NCBI RefSeq assembly: GCF_032854445.1
Contig: NC_088302.1
Location: 40,120,191 to 40,184,190, forward strand
Length of the DNA: 64,000 nucleotides
Reading direction: 5' to 3'
Source: Liolophura sinensis
Taxonomy: Eukaryota > Mollusca > Polyplacophora > Chitonida > Chitonidae
Part shown: positions 37,001 through 48,272 of the stretch, piece by piece
Position numbering within the stretch: the stretch's first letter is position 1
How the letters are laid out: the number at the start of each line of letters is the position of its first letter
The notes under the pieces: generated by a model
Database searches by the model: none
What the model was told of the DNA's origin: nothing
What the model saw: the letters and a program-made list of their open reading frames with translations, nothing else
Made by a program: the position numbers and the translations under genes

Positions 37001-38966
37001 TGCAGAATCGTACAATGTACTGCCACTTCTCCAAAGCATCGTCCTCCAGTAGCTTTCTCACAATGTCCATGTGCAGGCTCTCACCACGCTGAAGCGATGG
37101 AAATGGTAACAAACTGAACTGAGAATCAGAGGCAAACAGGCGACCGGAACCATCTTTAGCCAGCTGGAGTCGTCTCCCCTGGCTATCCATGGGAACTGTC
37201 TGTCTGTCCTTTGCCCCAGTCACTGTCATGTGACCGGAATGACGAGGTTTTCCTCCACTTGCATGCTGATGTGGACTGGAGCTCTTACCTTTGCGACTTT
37301 TACCGCAGGCATTACAGAGTTTCGCGTCCAGGGGGTTTACTAAAGTACATACAGAACACACCCAGATTTGGCTCTCCTTTGGCTTTGGGGACAGGGGTTT
37401 GTCACTGTTACATGCTGCACACTTGGTCATGTCTTTATTGTTGACGAGGGTGCACTTTGGGCAGCACCAGTCTGAGACAGCATTCTCAGGACTCGACTTG
37501 CCACTTTTACCACCAGCTTCCTCCTGATCCGAACCCCCAGAGCTCTGGGGTTTAGGACTGGGGCTTGGGCTTTCACTGTGAGATCCATTTCCTGCTGAAC
37601 TGGTGGGTGTTGGAGATCGTCCAGGCTTGGCATTTCCTTTTATCAGGTGTTTTACAGCCTCAATTGGGTTAAAAGGAAAGTTTCTCCTCTCGATATTAGG
37701 TCGTGGAACTTTGCACTTTGAGCAGAAGTGCTGAGAGGACGGATTATTAGGAAATCTGCATTTTTCACACTTCCATTCTTCATCAATGGTCTCATCTATA
37801 AACTGATCTGCCTTAGGACTTTCTTGACTTCTCACTGGTACTGGGGAACTAGTTGAACTATCAGAGCGTTTGGAATCAGTACTTTTTGGGGTGATGCGAC
37901 CATTGCTACAAGATGACCGGTCAGAATTACTACTAGATGAACGCTGGACAGGCTCACTTTTCTCTTCCCTTCCGTGAGCAGTCTTGGATTTCTGATTGTC
38001 AGGAATATCAATTGGAGAACTGGATTTTCTGGGGCTTCCACACACATCACAGTTTGATCTTGATCCCTCATTTTTCAGGGTGCATCTCTTACACACCCAC
38101 ACGTCTCCGGGTAAAGTTTGAGGGCTGTTGAGACAAGAGTCTGACCCGTGTTTCTCAACATTCGTCGGGGATTTCTTCCTGTAGCTCTTGGGAGCCTTCA
38201 CACCACCACAGGAACTGCACATGTGCGTGTCGGACTTATGTGTGTGAACACGGTGTTTAACTTTCCCGTCATCTGCCGATCGTTCACTGTAACTCTTCTG
38301 TACTTTAGCTCTACTCCCTGACCTCAGATCTTTGTCCTGTCCCTTCACGGTTCCACAGTTCAGACAGTGAGTCAATGTTCCCATGTTTCCAAGACGACAT
38401 CGTGAACAGTTCCATATTTTCTCGTCTTTTCTGTTAGAGTTGACTTTTTTGTCAAAGCTTACTGTGCTTTCTGTGGACGACAGTTCTCTTTCACAGTTCA
38501 CATCTCGGATGACATCTGGACTGTCCCTAGACTCTCCAGGACAGTTTGGTTGACCGCAGGCCCTGTCCGTGACCACGGTCAAGTCCGTCTCAAGGGACTT
38601 AGCCGGCGAGGAGGTTGACTGCCTCAGAGAAGGACATGGACATTGACTTGGAATATCCTCCCCATCAACCTTCACCCAATCCCCCAAACTGTTATCTATC
38701 TCAGTGATACGCTGGCTAGTACTGCTCACGCTTCTCTTTGAAGGGTTTGGTTTCTTCACTGAGGTAGAGTTATAATTCTCTGACGACGCTGACAATGAAG
38801 CCTGAGTGGGAGAGGACTCTGACGGAGGGGACTGCCTTGGTTTCTCACAAACAAAACAGTCAGACTCTGTTCCTTCATTAAGGAAAGTGCATGTTTCACA
38901 CTTCCACAGAGACTGCAAAGCTCTCTCGGGATCATTGATGTAAGTGTGATCATCTTCATCCTCCAT
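28088..38966 (-). CDS. CAPN15: Calpain-15 (small optic lobes homologue), complete coding region
   Basis: Intracellular cysteine protease of the SOL/calpain-15 family. Twelve coding exons: 38966-36996, 36562-36354, 35549-35366, 34756-34612, 33737-33665, 33360-33235, 32091-31930, 31540-31379, 30959-30772, 29886-29738, 29486-29308, 28265-28088. All junctions are GT-AG and in phase; total 1241 aa (human about 1086). Exon 1 encodes 657 residues with six RanBP2-type zinc fingers (about residues 20-43, 184-207, 289-312, 397-420, 499-522, 534-557) and a lone CxxC at 250-253, separated by Ser/Pro-rich linkers. The calpain core has catalytic Cys726 ([15 protein letters not shown]), His889 (RPRHAYSIL) and Asn909 (RLRNPWG), so it should be active. 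The last 300 residues or so correspond to the C-terminal SOL-homology part. No EF-hand domain is present, as expected for this family. The start is ATGGAGGATGAAGATG at 38966; two short upstream frames may precede it. Confidence 0.96.
28390..28533. mobile_element. Palindromic MITE-like element
   Basis: Two arms of about 57-60 bp are inverted copies. The left arm (28390-28446) holds TGTTTCACAAAGC..GCACATA and the right arm (28473-28533) TATGTGCGC..GCTTTGTGAAACA; both end in CCATGG at the loop. It lies in the last intron of calpain-15 and would fold into a long hairpin. Confidence 0.75.
28855..29015 (-). mobile_element. Degenerate SINE-like fragment
   Basis: TTTATTGACTGACAGACTGGTGTTTGCACTG and GGAGGAAACCATAATGCC resemble the tail and core of family 1 relatives on the reverse strand. 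Strongly diverged. Confidence 0.35.
29979..30132 (-). mobile_element. SINE family 1 copy, partial
   Basis: Reverse-strand core (CGACGGAGGCCAGCATTATGG, GGAGGAAACCTGGCAGGGCCC) and a decayed tail. It stops near CTTCCCATGCAG without the head. It lies in the calpain-15 intron between exons 30772 and 29886. Confidence 0.8.
30296..30591 (+). mobile_element. SINE family 1 reference copy, full length with perfect 14-bp target duplication
   Basis: The body is 30310-30577 (268 bp), bounded by ATCAGCCATCACTG at 30296-30309 and 30578-30591. The head starts GGGCCTCCATGG. A-box TGGCTCAGTCGG is at 30319-30330 and B-box GAGTTCAAGTCC at 30387-30398, which together indicate a tRNA-derived RNA polymerase III promoter. 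Then follow a core of about 120 bp, a conserved 3' part (AAATATTCTTGAGTACGGCG) and an (AAAT)n tail. It is antisense to calpain-15 in the same intron as the copy at 29979. Confidence 0.93.
30959..31186. repeat. 228-bp direct duplication, copy 1 (includes a functional 3' splice site)
   Basis: Matches 32387-32614 over 228 bp with five substitutions and no gaps. On the reverse strand this copy is the intron end (GTGACTTCAG) just before the calpain-15 exon 30959-30772. Confidence 0.95.
32387..32614. repeat. 228-bp direct duplication, copy 2 (decoy splice acceptor)
   Basis: Second copy, in the intron between exons 33235 and 32091. The acceptor end GTGACTTCAG is carried along but is followed by unrelated sequence instead of an exon. 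Confidence 0.95.
33596..33655 (-). mobile_element. SINE tail fragment
   Basis: TTTATCTATTTGCTTGGTGTTTAACAATGTACTCAAG resembles the family 1 tail on the reverse strand, in a calpain-15 intron. Confidence 0.5.
36605..36795 (-). mobile_element. SINE family 1 relative (subfamily with a different core)
   Basis: The tail side has TGTTTAACACCATGC. The core has GGTACCTGACAAACCTCTTGA and a B-box-like part near GGTCGAAGC on the reverse strand. Relatives with the same core lie at 39680-39815, 55290-55460 and 57540-57660. It lies in the intron between exons 36996 and 36562. Confidence 0.55.
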
Positions 38967-39147
38967 TCTGTCTGTGTTTCAATTCCTACAATTCATTAGT
39001 TGTCTGTAACCACCATCACTGAATCACCAGCTGTTCCTTCACACCTCCTACAACATACCAGTTTCAAGCTGTTACCAGGTGATATAATAATCAAGCATTC
39101 TGAAAAAGTAGCTTGTTGGAATTAAAAAATTATGTTCTTTTCAGTGT

Positions 39148-39325
39148 TTATTTATTGATTTATTTATTTTATTTAATCAGTGTTTTATGCTGTACTCAAA
39201 GAGTTTTGACAAATGACAGCAGCCAGCATTAAGGTGGGAGGAAACCCAGCAGAGCTCTAGAGGAAGCTAGGATCATTCGCAGGTTGCCAACAGACCTTTC
39301 CATTTTCGACCCTAAAAGAAGGCAG
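39148..39325 (-). mobile_element. SINE family 1 copy
   Basis: Reverse-strand copy with a long TTTATTTA tail, CAGTGTTTTATGCTGTACTC, CAGCAGCCAGCATTAAGG and GGAGGAAACCC. The head is missing. It is in the 5'UTR intron of calpain-15. Confidence 0.8.
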
Positions 39326-39679
39326 CACGGGGTGGTCTTGAAGTTCCTGCTATTCCCAATGGTGCGACACATGTTTTGATAGCCCAAGACATGTACATGT
39401 AAGATCAAAACCTACACCTGAATGCTGGATTTCAGGCACATCTCCCCTAGTTGTGTGGATCATAACTGGGTTTGATATGACTTCCTGTCTAAGATAGAGG
39501 GATACACACAAGTGTTTCCAAATATAAAATCATGAATTTAATAACTTGCGCCATAAACCAGATGAAACTGTCTAGCTAATCCAATAACTAGACACCCGTG
39601 TACTGTTGTACATTTGCTGCAATAATAATGAGGCAGACGGGGAAGTATGAAATTGTGAACAGCATTTGTGATATACTTA

Positions 39680-39815
39680 CTATTTATTTATAGTCTTTAA
39701 CACTATTCTCAATAAATTTATGCATGGATGTAATAGGAATGCCTGAAGTACCAGGTACCTGACAAGCCACTGACTCAAGTCGAATTGGCAAAGTCGAATT
39801 AGCAAAACTGGATTC
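39680..39815 (-). mobile_element. SINE family 1 relative, degenerate
   Basis: Contains CAGGTACCTGACAAGCCACTGACT, as in the copy at 36605, with TAACACTATTCTCAATAAA on the tail side. Diverged. Confidence 0.4.
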
Positions 39816-40830
39816 AAACATTTATTAAACCTTCATGTAGTTGTTTAAGGGCATAATAATCAAAGCAAGCTAAAGTTGCTTTAACTTCCTGAGCCAAAAA
39901 GGCCCCTTACATGCCCTCAGACATATGGTCCTGATTTAATAATGTCAAAAGAGTAAACTAACAAACATGTAACGGTCTTATATAATGTACGCTTTAGGAC
40001 TCTATTGCATTGATAACTGTCCAGACAGTAGTTTCTGTTGTTACGGTCACTTATATGCAGCTGACCCCTCTCAAATCCATTCTTTATACCCATTTGGTCT
40101 ATCATTCTGGTCTTTAGGCCTGCCCCATGTATTCATAGCTTTGAATTCATGTCATAGCTGCTCTGAGCCAATCATCAACATTCTCTTCGTTCAGGGGACT
40201 AGAGTACTGGAGGTGAAAACAAACCGAATTTAACCAGAGGCTCGATTTAACTCAGGTTCAAATAAGACCTTAGCATGAATAATGAAAAACATAGCTTTCA
40301 GGTAATAATTCTTTCCTGGAAAAAGTAATCAGTATGTGATTAACCTTCAAATATGATAGTTTCAATGTCCTGTATATAATACAACCTTAGAAATCGACAA
40401 AAATCAGCATTTCGCCCATTTAGCTCCTTGTTATTTTATTTTAACACCTCCTTTTCCTTGTGAGGAGCCCGGATTCTCAAAGCTATGACGTGAATAGACG
40501 TAAACTTTAAAATCAAGATTTCGTTGCGTTTTTTTTTCTCTTCTTCTTCTTTAAATTGTGTGTGCTTTAATCAATTCGCGTTTATTCTTCAGACAATTTA
40601 ATACACTAAATGCGATATCATTCGGATCACAAGTCTTAGAGAAAGAAGGCAATGAAAGCCAGGTAACGAGCAATGGTTTCAGAACTAAGGCACAAACCTA
40701 CATGTACACTGGACATGTGTGCGACCGTGGGATACATCTTGGACATGACATCCCACTCAGTCATGTTCTGTCTACGAATTAAGCTATTTTAGCTTTCATG
40801 GTGAAAAATAACTTACGCAGACACACTTAC

Positions 40831-40960
40831 CTGTTCTCCATGTTTCCATTCGTTCGAAACAATCCATTTTAAATTTCTAGTATACCAAATCTTTTGATTA
40901 TGACACCGAAATTCCCCGCAAGGCAGGTACTTTCGATTTTTTGTGTTGACATCATATTCT
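40831..40960 (-). other. CAPN15: Probable noncoding first exon of calpain-15
   Basis: On the reverse strand, ATGGAAACATGGAGAACAG is followed by a strong donor (GTAAGTGTG; exon end at 40831). The upstream limit is a guess. Spliced to sequence just above the main start it would carry a short upstream frame (METWRT..). The acceptor of the next exon, somewhere between 38966 and about 39060, could not be fixed. Confidence 0.5.
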
Positions 40961-41302
40961 TCACGCTACAAGGCGAAATTTCATTGGACAAGACAGATAT
41001 AATTGACCAATGAGAAACGTTGAGTTATAATTACTTGGATTTTGACACCGGAAGGCTATGAGTGGCCATATTTGCCTTCAATGTCATTTCTGGATGCAGT
41101 TCCGAGCACATTAACAGTATTTCAGTCTGGGGGAAGTTAAATCTAGAGGGCTGTGGCCATCATTAATTTGATGTATGCACAAATCGCTCCAACTTGTTCT
41201 AAGCTATCCGGGCGATGATCAACACTGTGTGGAAAACGTGGACGAGTTTGGTAAAAATCTGAGCTTTGACAGATTTCCAGAAATCAAGTCTGAGCATAAA
41301 AA
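40961..41302. promoter_or_regulatory. Shared divergent promoter, calpain-15 and GAB-like gene
   Basis: The two genes start head-to-head with at most a few hundred bases between. ATTGG at 40983-40987 and CCAAT at 41007-41011 form an inverted pair of CCAAT boxes, the NF-Y site arrangement often seen in TATA-less bidirectional promoters. No TATA box was seen. The 3' part (from roughly 41060) is probably 5'UTR of the + strand gene. Confidence 0.55.
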
Positions 41303-41391
41303 ATGAATTCGAAAGACTCAGTGATGCATTCTGGTTTTATGGTGAAGTCACCGCCGGAGAAAAAGCTTGGGCATGGAAAATATTCCGAGCG
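41303..41391 (+). CDS. First coding exon of a GAB/DOS-type PH-domain adaptor (rest outside or not found)
   Basis: GAB/DOS proteins are docking adaptors with an N-terminal PH domain that bind GRB2, SHP2 and PI3K below receptor tyrosine kinases. This exon gives 29 codons plus two bases (MNSKDSVMHSGFMVKSP to GKYSER) before a strong GTAAGT donor at 41392. HSGFMVKSPPEKK matches the start of the GAB/DOS PH domain, where the first exon is also known to end within the early PH strands. There is one in-frame ATG, after AGCATAAAA. The remaining PH domain was not found in the next 22.6 kb, so the first intron is large or an exon was missed. Family call is from one short motif. Confidence 0.65.
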
Positions 41392-41593
41392 GTAAGTTTA
41401 TTGTTAACAATCTAATTATGAGTGACAATTTTCAAATAATTTTCTTAGCTAACAAACTGGCTTAGCACAAATCAAAAGCGATCAGCTGTTCTGTCCATCA
41501 GAGTATAGATTTGGTTGTACCTGCCCCCATTTGTCATTTAAATCTTTCTTAACTGTTTTCTTGCACATTTGGTCATAATTAAAGGACAGTTTC

Positions 41594-42290
41594 TGTGGCC
41601 TGACAGTTAAGAGTGTCTGCCTTGTAGTTGAAAGTTGGGATCAAACCTGGGCCAGGTCATGCCAAAAACTTTAAAGATGGTAAAGTGTTTGGTGCTGAAT
41701 ACTGAGAGGTTAGAGCAAGGAAACAGGACTGCTTGAACTGCGTCAGTACATTGTGACTGGTGAGGTGTCATGTCTGGTCCTTTTCTCACACTGGCTTGGC
41801 ATCGTTGGAGTCTTGACACTAACAGTGTTAATTTCGTACTCGAAGGTCCAGGCCGATTGTCTTTGTTATCAAACAAGTCTCATTCTCACTGCTCCACAAT
41901 GAGGCAGGACATGCACATAGCTGGTCAAGATGGTCAATGGCCGCTGAGTGTGTTCTGTGGAGGCCTTCTTGGCTGTAATAAATCTATTCTAAAGTGAGTA
42001 GGAACATATGGTGGCAGTGTGGTGAGTGCGGAAATCAGGTCTTTAGGTTGGTGTCTTTTATTTCCATGTGACTTGTCCAATAATACAGACAATCAGCCAG
42101 AACCTACGTAGAATGTGAAATTAACAAATTTAGCTTCAAGACTCCAAAGATGCTAGGCCAGTATAGGAAAATTAATGAATGAAGTCTTTGAGGGCTATTT
42201 GGAAAGATGGGCTCAGCCTGTGACTCCTCATTGTCATATATGACTGAAAATTTGTTAATTACAATGTAAATCCCCAGGCACAAATATAAT
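41594..42290 (+). mobile_element. tRNA-derived SINE family 2, one or two degenerate pieces
   Basis: Head region with GTCTGCCTTGTAG and B-box-like GGGATCAAACC, then GGTCATGCCAAAAACTTTAAA. A separate tail at about 42232-42285 (ATGACTGAAAATTTGTTAA) parallels the family 2 copy at 52381-52720. The distance is longer than that copy, so there may be two fragments or an insertion. Confidence 0.5.
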
Positions 42291-42889
42291 TGCATGTAAA
42301 AGAAGTGCTCAGTTCTCTACATGAAGGTGTAGCTCATAGTCCCTTATGTCGATTTATCAGGCCTTGTCATCATAGTACTAAAGCACAAAACATTCTCCTT
42401 CCAGTAATGTGTCAAGATTTAGGTCATTTTGGAATTATCACATATCATGGTGCACAGACACATTGAACATGCCCGACCACATGTGTTGAGGGCATGTGTA
42501 GTATGGCTGACTTGTGCGAGGATATACATGTGCTTGAAAAATGTGTGGACTTTTAAAGTTTGATGGCACACGTCAATTAAAAAAACAAGTCATTCAGTGA
42601 TCAGCTGGTGAAAATGTGTCATGTCGGTAAAAATGACATTAATTTTAAGTCAGCATTGATTACACATCATTGCATCGGGAACATTACCTGCAGTTAGTGT
42701 AAAGTGGTGTTTGAGTTGATGAGACGATTGATCTCAAAGGTCCAAAATGTATCACAATGTATAGCAGGCTACCTCAAGTTGAGTCAAATATAGCTCTTAC
42801 AGCACAAATTATTGATTATTTAGCATAATAGTAGCTCCTGATATGTTGAGTGGAAGACATTATTTGATGGCCTTATTAGATCAGGCATA

Positions 42890-43035
42890 ATGGCAAGCTC
42901 ATGCCAGCAATCTGCAGATGGTCGTAAGTTTCCTTCAAGCTATGCCCGTTTTCCTCCCACCATAATGCCACCGTTGTATAAGTGAAATATTGTTGAGTAT
43001 GACAAAAAACAACAATCAAACAAAAAAATAAACAA
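42890..43035 (+). mobile_element. SINE family 1, 3' half, degenerate
   Basis: Contains GATGGTCGTAAGTTTCC, CTCCCACCATAATGCC, GTATAAGTGAAATATTGTTGAG and a decayed CAATCAAACAAA tail. Confidence 0.8.
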
Positions 43036-44336
43036 AATATAAAGATAAAATCAGATAAAACTCATGTTTCTAACTGTGGTGATGACATATATACAGCATG
43101 CCAATTTAGGCCATTCTGAGTTGCTTCATTCAGAAGGTTTGAGGCAAATATTGGTTCAAAGTAAGCTGTAAATTGCACCAAACTGATTCAGGTCAGGTCA
43201 GTGAATGTATGCATTTATAACAGACATTATTTACATGTACATGTATATTCTTTTAATATGATATAATGTTTTGCATGTACTTTTGAGTGAAGTGGGATCT
43301 TACAATCTTTATTTGTATGTGTGAAACATTCGTTTTTATGTTTGTTCTTCAAAAATTTAATTGACATCCTGACATCCTGTTTCTCTTCCTAATTTCAGAT
43401 CCTTTATAAGGACCCATACATACACTTTACTCTTTTATAGCCTATTTTAACCAGCTGATATTGAAAAGATGTATCCTTGGTGAACGAACTTACTAACACT
43501 TACATGTATCAGCTATTTACATACCCTGATAAAATTTGCCAGGCTTCATGTTACTCTATGTGTCTCTTAATGATACTAGAATTGTTGTCTTAATGAAGTT
43601 TTAATTCATTTTATGATGTGATGTCCTAAGGCTTAAGCCTCTGGTGTGTTATTAACCTAGTAGACTGTGGCCATTCCCTCATTTCCTGGACCCTGCTGCT
43701 CATTAAACCAATCCACTTACATGTACATGACTTTAATACAGTCTGCCACAATCTTCACAGCAGGGTCACAGTCTAGCTTGCCTCGTGGGCTTCTACTGTT
43801 CTACCATCAATATTATGCTTAAATGTGCACAGAAATAAAAATTTTAAAAAAATCTACTTGATTGAAGTGTTTATATGTATTCTCTTATAAATGAATACAT
43901 GTTATATCTATTGAGAATAAATAACATATACATGTACATGCACATATGCACTGAAAGGTAGACTGTTGCAACCAAAGAGAACCATAACTTAAGTACTCAG
44001 GTTTAGTACATGTACCGTCATGTACATGTGTGTTGTTTAAAATATTGACATTGAAGTAGGTGAATTTACAATCGTTTACTTATAAACATGTGTTTTACCC
44101 AATCAACATCACTTGCATGTATTCCGCAGGCTCGGCTCGGCACGGCTTCCTCGGAAACATACCAAGCATAATGCTGGCTGTGAAAACTCCAGTCAAATGT
44201 TAACAAATCACTTTCATTTATTATCTTCAATTCTGGCTTTAAGCCTTCATTGTGTAGAAATTTTATGTACTTGATAATTGATACGTAATGCATAATGAAG
44301 TAATATATACATGCATGTACTTGAATATGATTTTAC

Positions 44337-44619
44337 TATGTGATGTATTGGGGCCTCCGTGTTAGCATGCCAGCATGGCACTATGGCCCAGGAGCCTCTC
44401 ACCAATGTGGTCACAAGCTGTTAGTTCCAGTCCAGCTCATGCTGGCTTCCTCTCCAACAGTATTAGTCAGTGGAAAGGTCTGTCAGCAACCTGAGGAGTG
44501 TTGTGGATTTCCCCTGACCTCTGCTCGGTTTCCGCCCACAATAATGCTGGCCGCCGTCATATAAGAGAAATATTTTTTAGTACGGTTTAAAACACCAATC
44601 AAATAAATATGTAATGTAT
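44337..44619 (+). mobile_element. SINE family 1, full length
   Basis: The body is 44349-44607, starting TGGGGCCTCCGTG and ending AACACCAATCAAATAAAT. The flanks TATGTGATGTAT and TATGTAATGTAT form a 12-bp duplication with one mismatch. The A-box region has lost several bases compared with the copy at 30310. Confidence 0.9.
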
Positions 44620-45960
44620 ACATTATCATGTTTATAATGATATACAGATATATACAAGTGGTTATACTATATACATTGATAATTTGTATATTGATCATTT
44701 GTACACTGATGAAGGATTCATACGTTCATATTCATATATTCATGTCAAAATTAGGCCCTGCCATTCAGTGGTAAAATTCAGTTAAAGCTGAAAATTAGGG
44801 TAAAAAAAAACTCAGTTCTGTGTTTTTCTGGTACAAATACTCCATTTATTGGATAAGGACTGAATTGCATTCGAAAATATATCCGTATCGTTGAGCGGGC
44901 CATGAACGGCTGCATCTGTGTCAAGCCGAATTAGTCATTTGTGTATTGGCTGTAATTAAATTAAAATTTGGCTTTAAAAATATTCAAATTATGGTGATAA
45001 GATTTATTGGGTATACATGTAGAACAAGGTGGGAGTCAATTTATATTCAGCTTGATCAATCTTCGGTATGCCAGGAAAGTCAAAGAAAAGTCTTGCTGGC
45101 TTCCAGTGAATGTCGCTTTGATACACGTTGACATAAGTACAATGACAGGTCATTTTGCCAATTAATTAAAAGTACTCACTCGCCAGTCAAAGGCCGGTGC
45201 GAAAACAAGTGGCACCTCTTAGGCTCTTTGAATACTGTTGACAGTAGGTGCAAATGTCTTCTTCTTACATTCAGTGATAATCCATCCCATGTTGTTTTAA
45301 TCTTTTAACCAGATTTTGCGGATTACAAACACCACAGGAAATAAAACAGGATTATAGCCACTCTTGAGTATATCAGTTTGAGGTGTTCCAGCAATTTCGG
45401 CCATATTATAACATGGAAAATTAAACAGTTTTATGATTTTTTCCCCATTATTTCCTTGATTATTTACGCGAAAATTAATTCCCATCAGCCCATCTTTGTA
45501 GTAAATGCACGAAAATAAATTCCAGGGAATAATAAATAATTTACAGTACATATATATACCTCTGATGAGAATGACCCTTGTCCTCTGTGTTTGTAGACCA
45601 ATATATGTTTATTATTTATGTAATATTTGTTAGTTCCTTTCTTTATTCTAATATTTATAACAACCATCAACTGAACATGCATGGTTTATAACTGTTTCAT
45701 GCTATACCTGTGAGCAGGAGGATTAGCCTTGTCTCTGTATTTTACACATGTTTACTTTTGATATGATGTATGTTAGTTCCTTTCTTTCCTTTAATATAAC
45801 AACCAGCATTTGAACATGCATCACCATGGTTTATAACTGTTTATACAATCTATATCTCAGATAAGGATAATATACTTGTAAAAGTATATGTATGAACCAA
45901 CAATAAATCCTGATCAGAAATGAACCTCAAATGAAATTAAATTTTGTCTCTTTTATATAT

Positions 45961-45972
45961 ACATACACACAT

Positions 45973-46040
<68 letters not shown>
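45961..46040. repeat. Compound (CA)n(TA)n microsatellite
   Basis: ACACACAC for about 25 bp, followed by (AT)25. It creates an open frame with no meaning. Confidence 0.97.
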
Positions 46041-46042
<2 letters not shown>

Positions 46043-46828
46043 GGTATATCATGTATACTTTCACGTTCACAAAAGCATTGGTCCCTAAAGCAGAATTAAA
46101 CTCAAAACAATAGGTTATAGCCAGTGTTTAAAAGATAATTAACTCAATCTGAACCAGAAACTTAATTTGGAGTTTGTGGTTGTAAATATTTGGACTTTGA
46201 TAGTTTGATAGTTATCGTTAGTAATTATACAGCTCAACTGTGTGGTGTGAACTGGATTAATTAGCTGATTATTTCTCATACATTAAAATAGTCAAGGAAT
46301 TTCCTGATTTGTGTCTAATTAAAGCTAAAAGTTACCAGTGTTAATATCCATGGTTTTGGGAAGTAAATTACATGTAGTCCTGTGTATGTATGCCAGGTGG
46401 TACAAACTACTGTAACTATCATTCTGTTGGCTAAATCTTTCTTATGATAGAATGTTCCAATTAATATACAGCTTGTACAGGTCAAGTGCTGTTGGATTCC
46501 CCCAGAAACAGCTGTCTGTATGAATGGCTATAGCCTCTCCACATGCATAGACCGAACATTTAGCACAATGATCATATTAAAGGTTAGGATTAGCCAAAGG
46601 GTATCGAGTCTTGTAGACTGGTAGATGTACATTTTACTTGTATGGTCTTGTGAGGGTTTATCGTGGTTTGCATGCAGTACTGTTTTGTGTGTCCAAGATT
46701 GGCTTTAAAGGATTTAAGTGCTGATGGAATAAGAGAGTGGCATACAGAACAAATTTTGTGTGCTTTATATGGGTGTAGGCCCAGATTAAAACGTGCTAAA
46801 AAATGGCTTAAAACTACTATACAAAAAA

Positions 46829-48272
46829 CAGGGTGCGCACAGTCCTTGAAACTCCTTGAAAGTGCTTGACAAATATAATTTTATTTTCAAGTACTTGAAA
46901 GTCCTTAAAAAAGACAAATACTCCGGAAACTCCTTGAAAATCTTAGTTTGTCCCAAACTTAAATATTGTCTGCTGACGGCCGAGTCTGTATATCGGGAGC
47001 TCGCTAATAATTCTCCCTTAATTAGGGCATGCGCTGGTACTCGCCATTGTCGCAAATTTAGAGCTACTTTTTTGAAATGGCAGTAAAATTTGAAAAAATG
47101 CAAATGTTATTGACGACAAATTTGTTTACTTATGAAAAAATACAAACGTTATACAAAATCTATCATGAGAGTTTTCTTGGGTTTTTAGCAGATTTTCGCA
47201 ATTTTTCCTAGGAAAATAATCCACTTACTTTCATTTCAAACGGCCTCATCTCGGCGAAAAAACAACACAGTTGTATGGTGATTACTTGACAGAAGTCAAA
47301 GGGGGTTCAGCATGGTTGCAAGTTGACTTACATTAAATAATGCTTGAAATCATTTTTGTGAAATAAAGAATGAGAAGCATGGCATTTTGGCGGATGCCGT
47401 TCATCGCCAATTGTAAAAAAAAAAAAAAATTATCAAGGGAAATAAATCAAGGCAGAGTTACACCTGTAAATGAAGTTACCTCCCAGGAAAAATTTAAACT
47501 TTTCCACTGAATAAACAATTTTTTTTTTGATCCGAAGTAAATTAAATGTTTCAGAATATGTGCCGTTATATAAATGTGTATGCTGTCTGGTTTTCTCCTG
47601 TCAGGCTGTGAATGCACTGATGTTGCATTTAAATAACTGAATTTACAAATTAATTTCCGTACAAATTTTTCTGATAGAGGAAATTGCATTTTACTAGGAT
47701 TCTACAGATAGGATGAAAAAAGGATTGATTTTTTTTTTAAAAACAAAAACATGCTGCCAAGCATTGGTCCATTATTTTGAGGGCAGTAGTTCTAAATGTA
47801 ACGTTTGATGAACTCCAGATATAGCTGATTCCAGCATCTACACCAAGGCAGATAAAAACGAATTACAGAAGGAGACCTACAAGAGTCATGGCCACTGAGG
47901 AAGTATGGCTAAAGAAATATAGTATTTACTACAAAATCTGATGAGTGGCTAAAGTGACTGGCTAAAAAAAAATACTCAGCCAGAGGAAGCCCTGCATAAT
48001 GATATACGACATTCATGTTTTTTGACTGAACCAAGGCTGGGTCAAAGAATGTGTCGCATTACAGAAGTGAAGGACAGATATTTCTTGCAAAAGCAAGCGT
48101 ACTATTCAATATACATGCATGGAAATTAAAGCCTCTGTAATTCAGACTTAAAATATAGTCTATAATTTGCACCATGGTATGTTTAAACTAGCCTTGAAAA
48201 TGACAAAAAACACCTGGAAAAACTCCTTGAAAACTCCTTGAATTTCATTTTCATATACCTGTGCAAACCCTG
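46829..48272. mobile_element. Putative nonautonomous DNA transposon, 1.44 kb
   Basis: Left end CAGGGTGCGCACAG and right end CTGTGCAAACCCTG are inverted (12 of 14 match). Just inside both ends are runs of CCTTGAAA units in direct orientation (46843-46868 and 48194-48245). No transposase-like frame was seen. A clear target-site duplication was not found. Confidence 0.55.

Larger units (their letters stand above)
41392..46828. other. Probable first intron of the GAB-like gene, part 1
   Basis: Holds SINE copies (41594-42290, 42890-43035, 44337-44619), a (CA)n(TA)n microsatellite (45961-46040) and AT-rich sequence with frequent TACATGTA motifs. No exon recognised. Confidence 0.5.

Noticed and set aside
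37211-37527. Forward-strand frames opposite the calpain-15 zinc-finger exon
   Set aside because: Shadows of the coding exon on the other strand.
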